Shown: positions 23,811 to 33,555 of the stretch, in pieces
Numbering within the stretch: the stretch's first letter is position 1
How the letters are laid out: every line of letters begins with the position of its first letter
From: Atopsyche davidsoni
Lineage: Eukaryota; Arthropoda; Insecta; Trichoptera; Hydrobiosidae
DNA: 64,000 nt
Reading direction: 5' to 3'
Assembly: GCA_022113835.1 (NCBI GenBank)
Contig: JAILWY010000009.1
Location: 18,877,501 to 18,941,500 of the forward strand
Position numbers and translations under genes: made by a program
Notes under the pieces: model-generated
Databases searched by the model: none
The model's input: the letters and a program-made list of their open reading frames with translations, nothing else
What the model was told of the DNA's origin: nothing

Positions 23811-24275
23811 TCAAAGTGTATTTTTAAAAATATTAAGAAGGGGAGAAATATGGTTATTCAATTGTTCGTTGATCAGAGGGAATTCTACATTTTGGTGCTT
23901 AATTATTTCTAATTGCTCCAAAATATTAAGTCTATAGCCTTTATTAGAAAAATGAAGGAGACTTGGCTTATTGTCAACGTTTAAATTATGATTATTTTCA
24001 TTAAGATGTAATGCAAATAGTGAGTCTACTTTATTATTTATAAAGGATGCCAGGTGCTCTTTGTATCTAGTTGCAAAACTACGACCTGTTTGACCAATGT
24101 ACATAGCTTTACAGTCATCACACGTTAATTTGTAGACTCCACTCTTCTGGAAGGCATCAACTTTGTCCTTACTGTTTTTTAAATGTAATCCTAAGTTGCT
24201 TCTATTTTTAAAAGCCATTTTAAAATCTGATAGTTGTTTGCAAATATCAAGATTTGACCAAAATATTCTATGCAT
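23811..24275 (-). pseudogene. Penelope-like element, GIY-YIG endonuclease fragment
   Basis: A 154-codon uninterrupted frame, the C-terminal domain of a Penelope-like retroelement polyprotein. The motif reads GVYKLTCDDCKAMYIGQTGR at residues 46-65, then SFATRYKEHL: GIY-YIG with the CxxC between the two halves that marks Penelope-type endonucleases, plus the Arg and Glu-His of the catalytic region. The C-terminal third (HLNENNH, LNILEQLEIIKH) is also typical. The reverse transcriptase is absent: the element is 5'-truncated, as is usual on integration. The downstream region to about 23141 would be its 3' tail. Confidence 0.9.
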
Positions 24276-24685
24276 CTAAACGGCTTCTCTTCGTCGCTCC
24301 GGCTAACAGGGTATATTTATTAGGTATAATTAACTTTACATGTATTTTAACTTTTTCATTTTTAAACCCACTGTACAGTAAACCCTATGAAAGTGAGTTG
24401 TTCTATATAAGATGTCAAAAATATGTTTGAAGTTGATGAATTTGTAAAAATTCAATATTAGCAAGGTAGGGCGTCGACGAAAAACAGGAAAACTCGACAA
24501 GGGGTCGACGGGACAAAATAGTTTGGAAAACTATGGTCTACTCTACAGCAAGGGTGAGCAACCTTTTTAATCAACGGGCCAATTTAAATTTAAATTTTGT
24601 TTGGTGGGCCGCACATAAAGTAACACTTATTAATAATTTACAAAACTTTATTTATAATAAACATTAGAATAAAAAAATATAAAAT

Positions 24686-24943
24686 TTAAAAAAAAGTAAT
24701 AATTTTATATACAAATTTTAATGCAAAATAAAAACAAACAAGAAAGGAACAGAAAAACGAATTTTCTTGAAATTTTTGGCACTGTTTTTTCGATACAAGC
24801 TGATCAATATCAACCGGAATTGATGAGGTAGCTACACGTACGCAGCTTTCTAGTCGTGCATCACTCAGTCTTGATCGGTGGTCATTTTTGATTAATTTCA
24901 TGGTTGAAAACAATTGTTCGCAAACATATTGTGGTGATTCCAC
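24686..24943 (-). pseudogene. hAT transposase C-terminal dimerisation domain
   Basis: The frame ESPQYVCEQLFSTMKLIKND, then HRSRLSDARLESCVRVATSS, matches the hATC dimerisation block of ZBED/GTF2I-repeat-like hAT transposases (YICEQxFSxMxxxKxxxRSRLxDxxLxxxLRxATS). It ends in low-complexity sequence. Confidence 0.85.
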
Positions 24944-25039
24944 CCCCTGCCTAAGCTAAAAATTCTAAATATAATAACTTAATTAAATTAGAAGCGAACG
25001 TTATAAAATTCCTAGTAATAATTTTCCCTGAAAACTTTT

Positions 25040-27340
25040 AAAACAAGAATTAACTTAAGACTAGTGGTTCAGAATTGTTTGATTGAAGTAAATCTTTTTT
25101 CGCGATATTGGCCACCTTTGAGAAACTCCAGCTCTCATTTCCATCCCCAAGTACAGATATCGCCAAGCGCTAGCGTATTGAATCAACACGTAATAGCACC
25201 CACGATAGTGACTGCCAACCCTACGCTCCCTATTTTTTCTTCGAGAATCTAATTCCGCGTACTCTTTATGACAAAAGGCGAGTCCTATGAGTCCAACATT
25301 AACAGGATAACGAAAATGAATCTACTCTGAATTCAACCAAACGAATCTGAACGAGAGTCAAAGAAACGAAATCCGTCAATACAAAAACATTTTCTGCTGC
25401 AATTTTGTTAGGACTTGCAATCCGTCTCGAACTGAAGAGAACTCCTTGTGTTTATTTTTAAAGTTGCGGGCCGCCAAAGGCAGGACACCGGATGATCTGG
25501 GACGTTGGACGACGGTGTCGCCGAGTAATTTATATGTTCTGGAACAAGGGAGATTAGCCCTTTCTGCGTAGTTAGGGATATGACGAGATTGTTTCTGTAT
25601 TGTAGACTCACTTCCCCAGCTCTCAATGCAACTAATTTACTCTCTACGGTTAGTACAAAATTTTGGTACGGTCGACTCGGACACTCACGTTTTCTCCGAA
25701 GATCAATTATTGTCTCGCAACGGCCGTTAGAAAATTATACACCCTAATCTGAATTAGAGACTTTCACTCCGATTGTCGCCTGATATCAGGGTCACCCAGT
25801 AATTGTGGGCATCAGATCACCGCGAATAAAATGACAGTCGTTCCAGCGTGACGCGATCAAGCGGCTTAATTCGAATTCGGCGGAACCCGCGAATGTCCAA
25901 ATTGTGGTAGTATTATGTGTCAGGAGATTATTTGAGCGGCTACGCTCTAATACATACAGGGTACTAAATTTAATACTTAACACAACATAATAATAGAGGT
26001 AATAAAACTCTTATAGCTAGTTCAAATTACTAAATACGGCAGAAAATTCCCCTTCGGCAATCCTAGAATCGAAGACTTATTAACTAGTTTCTTAAAACTA
26101 TTACATATAAAAATACCATTGATAATACACGCTCCCTAACTTGGCCAATTTAAAATAATCCGAACGCTCTCTTTTGTTCAACGCGCAAACAGACGCTAGC
26201 GTCAATGTCGCTAAGTACCGCCTCAATACTCAAAATAAAATACGCTTAAATATCTAACATATAAAATATTCCTTAATACCAATAGACGCCCGATAATAAT
26301 CCGAAGCCCAAGTTCGCCGCAACCTCATAGCGTGAGTATAAAATTCTTCGTGAGTGTAAATTCCCCTCCTTTCGGCTGAGAGAAACGTAAGCTACTCGGT
26401 TACACGATCGCGTATTTTCTCCAGATAAAATACAGAGCATATAAAATAATATAAAGGTAATTGATTGATCTCAGGTGGTCCGTGAATTGCGATTGCAAGC
26501 CCCTAAAGAGATTTGCTGTAAGAAAATTGCATCCTAAACATTTAAAATTAACATAAACTCAAATTAAATATACCATAAAAATACCCAATACGATCTAACT
26601 TAGACGCCTATTATATGACCATATAATTAAATAATAATAACGTAAATTATAAACCTATCCTAGATTTAGACGCCGCGACGAACTCAATAAAATTAAAATT
26701 AACCTAGAACCTTACTTAACGAAGCCGGAAGAAATAACACATAATAACACGCACGTCGGCCTCTTCGCGTTCATAAAAATCAGCGTATAAAATAAATTGA
26801 AACTCATCCGACTGCTTCGATGTTCCAGCTCCCCGCTCGCCAGCATCCCTTGACCACTGAATCTACATTTAATTAAAGATTCAAAATAATATCTAATTAT
26901 TTGGTATTTAAAAGAGACGCGTTCATCCGGGACGTGACCGCTCGCCTTTGTCCTCTGCACCAGAAGGACCCGTCTGCTCCGGCGATGACGATTGAATGCC
27001 CATTTTTGCGCGTCGGACGCTCTCGAGACGCTGACTTCTACCTGCGACCCTACATTCCAGAAATAATGTCAACCATGTGTGGCGCACTTGACATGGCCTC
27101 TCTCCTGCGAAGGACTCCAGCCCCTAAAGCCCCTCGGTTTTTTGCCCGCGAGGTTTGAAATAGCGCCCCGCAAGATAACTTCGAATAATCCCATAGTTCA
27201 TTATTTGCGACGCTTCGAATTCACGAATCGTCACAATATGTACTCCCGAACAGAGACATCATTTGCTTTGCATTTTTCGTCAAAAGCGGAAATTTCTCAG
27301 GCCTCATATAAAATGTATAAAAATTTTCGATGTTCACTGA
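25040..27340. mobile_element. Probable LTR-derived block splitting the hAT gene
   Basis: Lies exactly between the N-terminal and C-terminal parts of the hAT transposase. Parts resemble the 3.18-kb LTR at 33556 in the same orientation and order: gggacgttggac with ctggaacaagggagattag (25499-25560) against the LTR near 34310-34365, then cgctctaatac with gggtactaaat near 25945-25970 against 34840-34880. Ends not identified; may be a diverged solo LTR. Confidence 0.4.
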
Positions 27341-27380
27341 AAAAAAAAAAAAATTAAATCGTTATTATTCTGCATGTCAA

Positions 27381-28150
27381 TCACTTCCATTTGAAAGTCT
27401 TCGGGGCTATATTCACATCTGTAGTAAATGGCGAGGAAAACATTTTCATGGAAACCGCTGTCACACACAAATTTTCCTGGTGAATTATGCAGTGGTTAAC
27501 GAATATTTCCCTTCCTGTGACCTTCTTAATGTCTTGAAATAGCCTTCCCGATACTCCAACCTCCATGCTTGACATTGCTCGTGCTCCATCTGTCGATATA
27601 ACAATAATCTTTTCTAACGAAATTGAAAAAATTTCATCACAGACTGTAGTTCATCGTACAAGTCTTTGCCGGTTGTAGTCCCTTGCATTGGAATCAGTGA
27701 ACACAATTCTTCGGTAATATTAAATTTGGTGTCAATACCACGTAAAAATATAGCCAGTTGTTGCTGTATCGCAACTCTCATCAAGTGCCAAAGAACAGTA
27801 TTCTAATTTTGCAATGCGTTCACGAAGCGTTGTTGCTATGTTCTCGGAAAAGTCTTCAATTCTCCTTGCAATGGTGAATCTTGATAAACTAATGTTTGAA
27901 ATAATATTTATTTTACCAGGAAATGCTATTTGCTGATGCAACAGCAGTCAGACATTCTTTTATCATCTTTCCATCCGCAAAGGGTTTCATTTTTTTTGCC
28001 AGTATTTGACTGACAATAAAACTAGCCTTTACTGCCGTATTTGATAAAATAGCTTGATTTTTTAAAATAGTCTGTTGTTTTCCTAAGTTCTTCTCCATTT
28101 GATTAAACTTATCTATCCGGAGTTGTCCTTTTAAGTTTTTATATTGTTGT
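27381..28150 (-). pseudogene. hAT transposase N-terminal and middle part
   Basis: Minus frames: LSNTAVKASFIVSQILAKKM with KPFADGKMIKECL near 28060-27950, SRFTIARRIEDFSENI and KLEYCSLALDESCDTATTG near 27890-27740, and FVNHCIIHQENLC near 27500-27470. These are standard blocks of the ZBED5/FAM200-like hAT transposase family. Frames shift several times; the protein then breaks at about 27340 where the LTR-like block begins. Confidence 0.85.
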
Positions 28151-28353
28151 TCATGTTATGTATCGAAATGCCTTTTTATGTTATATTGTTTTAATGTCGA
28201 CACAGTCTTTGAGCATAGTAAGCATACAGCTATAAATATAAATACGGTTGATAAAATAAATTCAATTTTTAAAATGCTTGGCGGGCCGCATAAAAATATT
28301 TAACGAGCAACAAGCGACCCGCGGGCCGCTTGTTGCTCGTCCCTGGTCTACAG

Positions 28354-28829
28354 TAATATTAGCACCCGGTTTATAACAGTTTTAGCTGTTCTCAATGAAT
28401 TTATTCCAAATCATAGATATCATGGCGAATTTGTCTGTTTTCAAAAGTTGGTTCCGTTCACTTTTTTTATCAAAACGGATAAATTTAAGAATATCTGTGA
28501 AATTATTTCTGCTCATAGTTTCTGAGAAAAATTTAGGCCCCCATATGTTATTCCACAAAAAATAAACTTTCAAATGATTTGCTCCATATGCACCTTGTGC
28601 ATATAAAATTGCAATAAATGCATCTTATTTATCTTGAGATAAACTCCAATCGGTTCCTAACACTCTCTTTGCTTCTTCTATTGTGCATATTCTTATATGG
28701 TTCATAGCACGGTGGTCAATTATCAACGAAAATGTAGTCTTAACTTTACCCTTCATAATATGACGTTTTGCATGTTACCAACTCGATGGCTAGATAAATT
28801 CCTTTGTATTAAAATTCAATCTAGATATA
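28354..28829 (-). pseudogene. piggyBac transposase relic, middle part
   Basis: Minus frame from about 28573: YFLWNNIWGPKFFSETMSRN, NFTDILKFIRFDKKSERN and FAMISMIWNKFIENS, the conserved region before the first catalytic aspartate. It ends CYKPGANITVD at the GTCTACAG target, and QLFPTKIR continues at 22175, which proves that the two blocks were one gene. Upstream it is broken at 28830 by a probable solo LTR. Confidence 0.85.
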
Positions 28830-29814
28830 TGTTATTGTTAACGTAATAAGCGGCCGCCAAGTCGTCGCCCTTTTAGTTAAATATTATGTTTAAATTCTCG
28901 TTTATGTCACCGCATTGGAATGCGATCGGAGAATATTATTATTTTCTTACACGTGTAGAAGATAAACATCCTAATCAATTGAAAGCCGATCTCATGGGAC
29001 TCTTGAGAGTCGCCATATTATAATTCATTTTAAACGACATACATATGCGAGTAAGCCGAAATGTTTAAACTGGAATAATAATTAAGTATATCAAATATTT
29101 GTGTTATGGATGGAGAATTTATAGTATTTCTGACGATTAGAAAAGTAGTTAAGATAACCAGGCGTGTGAACAGGAAAACACAACTTTTCCTTTGTTCTTA
29201 AACCGTATAAAAAACCAGTGAGAGCCCCCAAAGGGCTAGTGTTCTAAGTGTCTTCAAGGGGTAACTATGCCCGGAAGCACCCACTCCGGTAAAACGTAAA
29301 CTGCGTTCTTATCGTGAAGTCCGGCGAGGTTATGAAAAGTTCATACCTGCCGTGATGATCGTTGTGGGCCATACAAACCCCAATGAGTGGAAAAGCAACG
29401 CGCGTAGAAACCACGTCCACGTGCGTGAAGATATGACCACGGATTGACGTATTTGTGCTAACATCGCGTCAGGTGACGTAAATTTCGTGGGAGGTCTACA
29501 TACCTCATGGAATATACCGCCGCGAGTTCGGAAGTATATTGTGACGCATTGTCACGCAGTGTTAAATTACCGACCACGGTTGTCTGCTCAAAAGTGTTAA
29601 ATGTAACATGTCTGGAAATCATATATTATACCATAACAAAGTTTGTAATAAAGATGAAATAAAAGATTACACGAACGAAGTGTTTGAATTACCTATAATA
29701 CAGTCCACTAAGTATCCACGAGCCTTGGCGAATTCGTGGAGTCACATCGAAAGAAACTGAACGTCTACCAGTGTCTCGAGAGCGAGAACTATACCTAGTA
29801 GCGCGTCGTCAACA
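28830..29814 (+). mobile_element. Probable solo LTR inserted in the piggyBac gene
   Basis: Begins TGTTATTGTTAACG and ends CGTCAACA, giving TG...CA termini. Inside are a TATA-like GTATAAAAAAC at 29205 and AATAAAG-type polyadenylation signals at 29648-29665, in the order expected for U3-R-U5 on the + strand. It separates two parts of the same piggyBac gene. I could not find an exact target duplication, so the ends may be off by a few bases. Confidence 0.5.
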
Positions 29815-30049
29815 TTGCATATCCTGTGGGGCCTACTTCTTGCCTGAAAATGTTATGAAGTGATAATCTTCCAGGTGTATCATCTATTTGTATTTCTTTC
29901 CAAACAGTTCCACCAATCGCAACATGCTGTTCATTTTTTTATATCTCTTCTTCAGAGTAATCTCATTTTTTTTCATCAATTTCCGAAAACTCTTCGTCAA
30001 TATTACTTATATCTTCTAAGAACTTGTACTGTCTTGATTGTTTAGACAT
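29815..30049 (-). pseudogene. piggyBac transposase relic, N-terminus
   Basis: ATG at 30049-30047 starts MSKQSRQYKFLEDISNIDEE followed by an acidic region and a GGTVWKEIQIDD segment, which fits the acidic N-terminus of piggyBac transposases. There is one early stop. Together with 28354-28829 and 21350-22175 it reconstitutes the gene order of a single minus-strand piggyBac copy spread over 9 kb. Confidence 0.75.
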
Positions 30050-30879
30050 TTTTCTGGGTAAAGAGTAACCTGTATTAGTAATGGAGTAAAGCTATCGCTA
30101 TCAAAATAAAATAAAAGCTACCTACCAATACTTATAGTTTTTGTTACCTATTCTTATGTTATGTAACCCACTTATGACACCAATATTATGTTGGGTACAC
30201 ACCGGGCTTCGGGACTAAAATGCTACTTTCAATCTAAAATTTTAGTCGCTTTCTTGAATTTCTGAATCACAGTTATCTTGATTGAACTAACTACGCAACA
30301 GTCTTTGCAGAAATGTGCAACTAAATGCAATATGTTGAAAACGCATGCACATCATAATTTCTGATCCGATAACCTTATAAAGCAATAAATTGTTCACCCG
30401 GTCAATTGACCGATTGTGGTAGTAATAGGTATACTACAAGCATAACTCAAAAAATACAAGTCATGAAATGAAATGTGCAAAAAAGATAAAATTATATACG
30501 CATTTTCTATATCCAACTACAAAAACGGTTATTTGACCCCTTGTGGTGTGTTTAGTATTAATTAAATAGATTTTCGACATTTCCCATACAAAAGTTTCAA
30601 CATTTTGACATTTCAAAAAAAGAACTTACATTTTCGCGTATATGCAGGCTGCCAACAAAAAACACTAATCTTGATGTTTATGACGTTGCCGTTGTATAAT
30701 GCAGGCTGCCACAACAACAAAAAAAAAAACACAGAACTGTCAAATATTTGTGATCAGATCTTTTCATCACATTTACGTACAATCCTGCTTGGTCGGAAAT
30801 CAAAGATTTGCTATCGCCTGGTCAGTCATCGCATCACAGACACGATCCGACAGCTAGAGTTTTCAAACAAAAACTCATG
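30050..30879. other. Probable piggyBac 5' flank, otherwise unassigned
   Basis: Contains the palindrome GGTCAATTGACC near 30400 and GGGGTCAAATAACC (minus strand) ending close to a TTAATTAA near 30560, similar in style to the subterminal palindromes of the piggyBac in Shc intron 2. May be the outer end of the split copy. Confidence 0.35.
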
Positions 30880-31317
30880 GATCTCACGATAAAATATCAT
30901 ATATACGGCGAAGTGCAATGCTAGATGTATTTGATTGAATGGCAAAAACGGGGTTTACCACACGATTTTAAATCGATAGTGTTATATCTGCTGAACTACC
31001 AAATCAACATGAAGATTCGATACTTTTTGACGTTGCTTGTAAGTAAAATCCATTAAGTACATATGAAAATATGATAACAAAGGCAGTAACATAGCAGTGT
31101 TCGAGCTTTCAAATCGCTCAATTTCATATGGGTCAGAACGCCGAAAAATCTTTATGTTTACACACTTACCGAAAAAACTCACTACGTATAGTGTTTATCC
31201 GCTAGCATTAAGATAAAAAAGGTTAATAAATAAACAATTTTTTTTTTTTTTCGAACAAATAAAAAAAGAATTTTATTTCTTTATTAAGCGTAGTCGCGCG
31301 CGCCGGGTATCCACTAG
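30880..31317 (+). mobile_element. Helitron 3' stub
   Basis: Short decayed fragments of the Helitron Rep region (VISAELPNQHEDSILFDVA near 30975) followed directly by the helicase C-terminal tail and the shared 3' end CGCGCCGGGTATCCACTAG at 31299-31317, then T. A strongly internally deleted copy. Confidence 0.75.
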
Positions 31318-33330
31318 TATTAAATAAATTTAAAATGCCGTGTAATATTCAAGATTAAGTGACATTTGTTAAATGAATGGAATACGCGCTTCTATGCGGT
31401 TGTCCTCGATCGCGGCTCCACTGGCGACATCTAAATGTATCAGCGAAATCTCACAAAAAGTACTCATATTCGCTTCACACGGTGCAATTTGTTGGTCGCT
31501 AGCGCCATTTGTTGCTACATGTGGGGGCTTTAATATATTTCCATGTCGGGCTCTCGTCTCCCGTTTTCCCGAAATACAAATTCAGTTAAAAATACCATAA
31601 GAGGCGCCGCGAATGGAAACTTTTCCGTGTTTACAAAATGTCGCCCGCGTTAATTATTAACAAAGAGACTCGTGTTTGCGGAAGGTGTGGAATGATAGCC
31701 TCTATAATTACGCCCTTCACTGCGGGGGTTCACGCGGGAGTTCACGCGGGGGTTCATGCGGAGGCGCGGGCTCTAATGAGCTGCGCATATGCACGACGTC
31801 ACCTGAAGTAACCTTACATTATAGGGAAGAGTTTAATTCTAATTAATTCGAATGGCAATAGTAAAAGCGAGGGCTATGCTATTTTTGGAGATTTTCATAT
31901 ATACAAATGCACTTAATGGATTCCTTATTACGTAATTACTTATCTGCAGAACGATCGTTGGAAGTGTTCCTGCATTCACACAGATTCAGCAAACAAAGTT
32001 GACTTCGACCTCCTCCCCGGCCTACCAGTCTTCCGGCAGTACAATTAAAAAATCTAAAAAATAAACACAATAAAATCGAGCTGAACGTAGAAGCAAATAA
32101 TCGAGTATCGTTATAATCCAGATAATTTTGTTATGTTGGAGCGGGACGGAGGGACGCGGCCCGGAGCATCGCGCCAAGCACCGACGCCGCGCTTGAGGCG
32201 TATTCCGACGACCACCAACGAGCGGCTGGCGGCTACGCCTCGATTTTCATTAAAACAAATGGCTTTTAAATATCAAACCTAACCTAACCACTTTTCCCGC
32301 CACGAAAGGCACGATTCCTTTAACGCTAAGCCTTTTTTTCATGGTCTCGCTGCTTGAATTTTCCTTTCTCCAAATTTGCTCTTATAAAATTGTCCAGGCT
32401 GAGAAGAATAAATACCATATTACCTCGAAAAGTTAAACTGACCCTTCGTTGTAGGTCTTGTCACAAATATATCTCCGAAAATAAAAACTAAAACGAGAAG
32501 TAAAAAATGAAAAATGCATAATTTAGGAAAAGTAATAAAATTTGATAGTCGTACCAAAGTTTGAAAAGGGGTCAAAATGACCGCTCCGGTAGGTGTAATA
32601 TTAAGAACAGAGTTTCCGGCGTTCAAAAAGTACGCCCTCAAAACTTTGACAAATTTGGCATTTGCATCCAAATACACTCCAGCTTAGGTATTATACCGAA
32701 ATTAATATTCTTCACTGGATGCAAAAAGGGGTTTTTCACACATATTTTTCCCAACACAAACTCAATAGCGCAAATAGATAAACCCGTGTACGCTACCGCC
32801 TCCTGTGAGCCTCCGGGAGCAGAGGACGCCTTACTAAAATAATCCTCAAATAATATTTATGCAGGAGCAATGTTCAACTTCGCATTTACTAGCAAGTAAA
32901 CGGTAGTTCGTAGTTCTATAATAAATAATGTAATAATGACAAATACAAACGCGACTACATTTGAAGAGGGATTTTAAATCGAAGGGAAGTTAAGACTGCG
33001 GATACCACCTATGATGGAGCCCGGCTGTCTGTTCTGCCTCTCACTCTCTGTTTCACTTAAGCCCGTTATACTGTGACAAACTCGCTTCTCACTTCGGTCA
33101 AAAACTTTTTCCAATAAATAGGGAAGAATGACTGTATAACTGAGAACTCGGATATGGTCCAGAAAAGCATTTTTTGTAGTCAGAAAGGAAGTTGGTAGAC
33201 GGAAATACACAAAGAACTTCATGAGATGCGCCCGCGGGCGCATGGACGGAAAGCATCTCATGTGAAAGCCATGTACAGAACATCGTACATCTACAGACAC
33301 TGAGAGGCTTCTAGTGTTAGAAATTATACA
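31318..33330. other. Unassigned stretch with small repeats
   Basis: About 31722-31762: three to four 12-bp units of CACGCGGGGGTT type. 33220-33262: nested hairpin, arms CATGAGATGC and GCATCTCATG around the palindrome GCGCCCGCGGGCGC. 32574-32590: GGGGTCAAAATGACC palindrome at one end of what may be a short DNA element (about 32410-32610). No gene seen. Confidence 0.5.
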
Positions 33331-33385
33331 TAAATATTATGTGTATATATATTATATATATAAATATTTATATATATATTTCTTG

Positions 33386-33444
<59 letters not shown>
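33331..33444. repeat. (TA)n microsatellite
   Basis: Over 100 bp of TA dinucleotides with few interruptions. It is continued after the Tigger-type element at 45323, so that element inserted into a TA tract. Confidence 0.95.
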
Positions 33445-33447
<3 letters not shown>

Positions 33448-33555
33448 GCATACCCCGCTTTACGCGACCCCGTTATGCGCGGTTACACTATAACACGAAT
33501 TTCAAATTTCGCGTTAAAATGCCCCGCATAACGCGAATTTCTTATTTATGAATAT
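33445..33555 (+). mobile_element. Tigger/pogo-type element, left part
   Basis: Starts CAGGCATACCCCGCTTTACG at 33445, preceded by TA. The right part (44951-45322) ends in the inverted counterpart, which on the other strand reads CAGTAATATCCCGCTTTACG, followed by TA. TA duplication and CAG-type ends fit Tigger/pogo. The element is split by the LTR retrotransposon at 33556. Confidence 0.85.

Larger units (their letters stand above)
22184..24535. mobile_element. hAT-type element (copy 1), host of later insertions
   Basis: Left end CAGGGGTTCCCAAAGTGG with a nearby CGACCCCCATGGGTCG; right end is the complement (CATAGTTTTCCAAACTATT, then CGTCGACCCCTTG). An 8-bp target copy GTCTACAG precedes it at 22176-22183. 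No hAT transposase remains inside; instead it holds a tandem array (22800-23045) and a Penelope-like fragment (23141-24275). Confidence 0.7.
24549..28345 (-). mobile_element. hAT-type element (copy 2) with transposase relics
   Basis: Ends CAAGGGTGAGCAAC at 24549 and, on the other strand from 28345, CAGGGACGAGCAAC. Right flank GTCTACAG at 28346-28353 and left flank CTCTACAG at 24541-24548 form an 8-bp target duplication with one mismatch. It entered the same GTCTACAG site as hAT copy 1, so two hAT elements stand side by side in one piggyBac gene. Coding runs on the minus strand and is interrupted by an LTR-like block. Confidence 0.8.

Noticed and set aside
32274..32290. CCTAACCTAACC, like the insect telomeric repeat
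   Set aside because: Only about three units; interstitial chance occurrence is sufficient.
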